A stretch of DNA of 6,679 bases from the NCBI GenBank assembly GCA_013153675.1, contig JAADEA010000078.1, forward strand, positions 1-6,679, in the 5' to 3' direction. This stretch comes from Campylobacterota bacterium (GTDB lineage: Bacteria; Campylobacterota; Campylobacteria; Campylobacterales; Sulfurovaceae). Of the stretch, positions 6,298 to 6,679 are shown one piece after another; the first letter of the stretch is position 1, and the number at the start of each line of letters is the position of its first letter. The notes beneath the pieces were generated by a model that was not told where the DNA came from, made no database searches, and saw nothing but the letters and a program-made list of their open reading frames with translations. The translations under genes were made by a program, and so were the position numbers.

Positions 6298-6679
6298 TCA
6301 CTCAAACATCTCAATAAATTTAATAATCTGAGCTTTCACTTGTTTAGCTATTTTATTTCTTTGAAGTAGTCTTGGTTTATAGTTAAGTGCTTTTATTATC
6401 TCATCATTTTTAGGAAATTTGCCGCTAAACTCGTATTCTTTAATAAATTCTTTTAACTTATCAAAATCTGCATTTATATCTTCTGCCATTGTTTTTAGTT
6501 TTTCTTCTTTTTTTTCGTCCCAGAATCTGTCAAACTCTTCTTTTATATTTTCTTTGCTGACCTGTTTAAGATTATTGTTTATAAATTCTTCAATAAGCTC
6601 TTTTTTATCCCTTAATTTTAAATCTCTATCAAATTGCTTTAAAAATTCTTCTTTTCTTTTTTTATACTCATCACTCTCA
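6298..6679 (-). CDS. hsdR: C-terminal end of a type I restriction enzyme R subunit (HsdR), partial
   Basis: The frame is open from the right edge to TGA 6298-6300 (with TAA immediately after), giving 126 residues. The Met at 6487-6489 is internal, not a start: the codons before it read on without a stop and have no ribosome site. The pattern matches the end of HsdR: a charged helical stretch with KKELIEEFI, then EEFDRFWDEKKEEK, then KLKEFIKEYEFSGKFPKNDE and KPRLLQRNKIAKQ, closing IIKFIEMFE. HsdR is the ATP-dependent translocase and nuclease subunit that, with HsdM and HsdS, cleaves unmodified DNA. The helicase and nuclease domains lie outside the window, so activity cannot be judged, nor can hsdM and hsdS be seen. 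It converges on the tRNA pair. The assignment rests on remembered family pattern, not on a search. Confidence 0.75.
   Translation of the reverse strand, partial: ESDEYKKRKEEFLKQFDRDLKLRDKKELIEEFINNNLKQVSKENIKEEFDRFWDEKKEEKLKTMAEDINADFDKLKEFIKEYEFSGKFPKNDEIIKALNYKPRLLQRNKIAKQVKAQIIKFIEMFE

Noticed and set aside
6096..6679. Integration attachment repeat of the tRNA-Gly 3' end
   Set aside because: No second copy of the tRNA 3' segment is present in the window; nothing supports an att site here yet.

Overview
The window looks like a low-GC bacterial chromosome, most likely Campylobacterota (the former Epsilonproteobacteria). The basis is an AcnB-type aconitase, a short FtsK of about 700 residues, AT-rich promoters with good -10 boxes but no clear -35 boxes, and heavy use of A/T-ending codons. 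I cannot fix the genus from sequence alone; a chemolithoautotrophic vent lineage such as Nautiliales is possible but is only an inference.

Layout. Bases 1-181 hold the end of an unrecognised forward-strand gene. It converges on acnB (219-2810, minus), and a hairpin at 193-212 separates the two. Upstream of acnB on the minus strand lie a 136-base gap with a weak promoter candidate and an imperfect dyad, a small gene of unknown function (2947-3384), and ftsK (3394-5487). The ftsK stop codon forms part of the small gene's Shine-Dalgarno, so those two are almost certainly one translationally coupled operon. ftsK appears to start at a TTG codon behind a perfect AGGAGG, downstream of an extended -10 box. 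Reading away from ftsK on the plus strand are an HU-family gene (5664-5954), a 141-base gap with a long inverted repeat, and a tRNA-Leu(CAA)/tRNA-Gly(TCC) pair spaced by 8 bases. The right edge (6298-6679, minus) holds the C-terminal 126 residues of what looks like the HsdR subunit of a type I restriction-modification system. It ends 30 bases from tRNA-Gly.

Functionally this is mostly core housekeeping: a TCA-cycle (or reductive TCA-cycle) enzyme, chromosome segregation and division, nucleoid structure, and translation. FtsK and HU both act on the chromosome and share a divergent promoter region. The only clear sign of accessory DNA is the restriction enzyme abutting the tRNA pair, a common place for genomic islands to begin. 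No CRISPR array, insertion sequence, phage module or rRNA is visible. The most interesting unexplained items are the inverted repeat upstream of tRNA-Leu, with a possible pseudoknot, and the lysine-tailed small protein coupled to ftsK.
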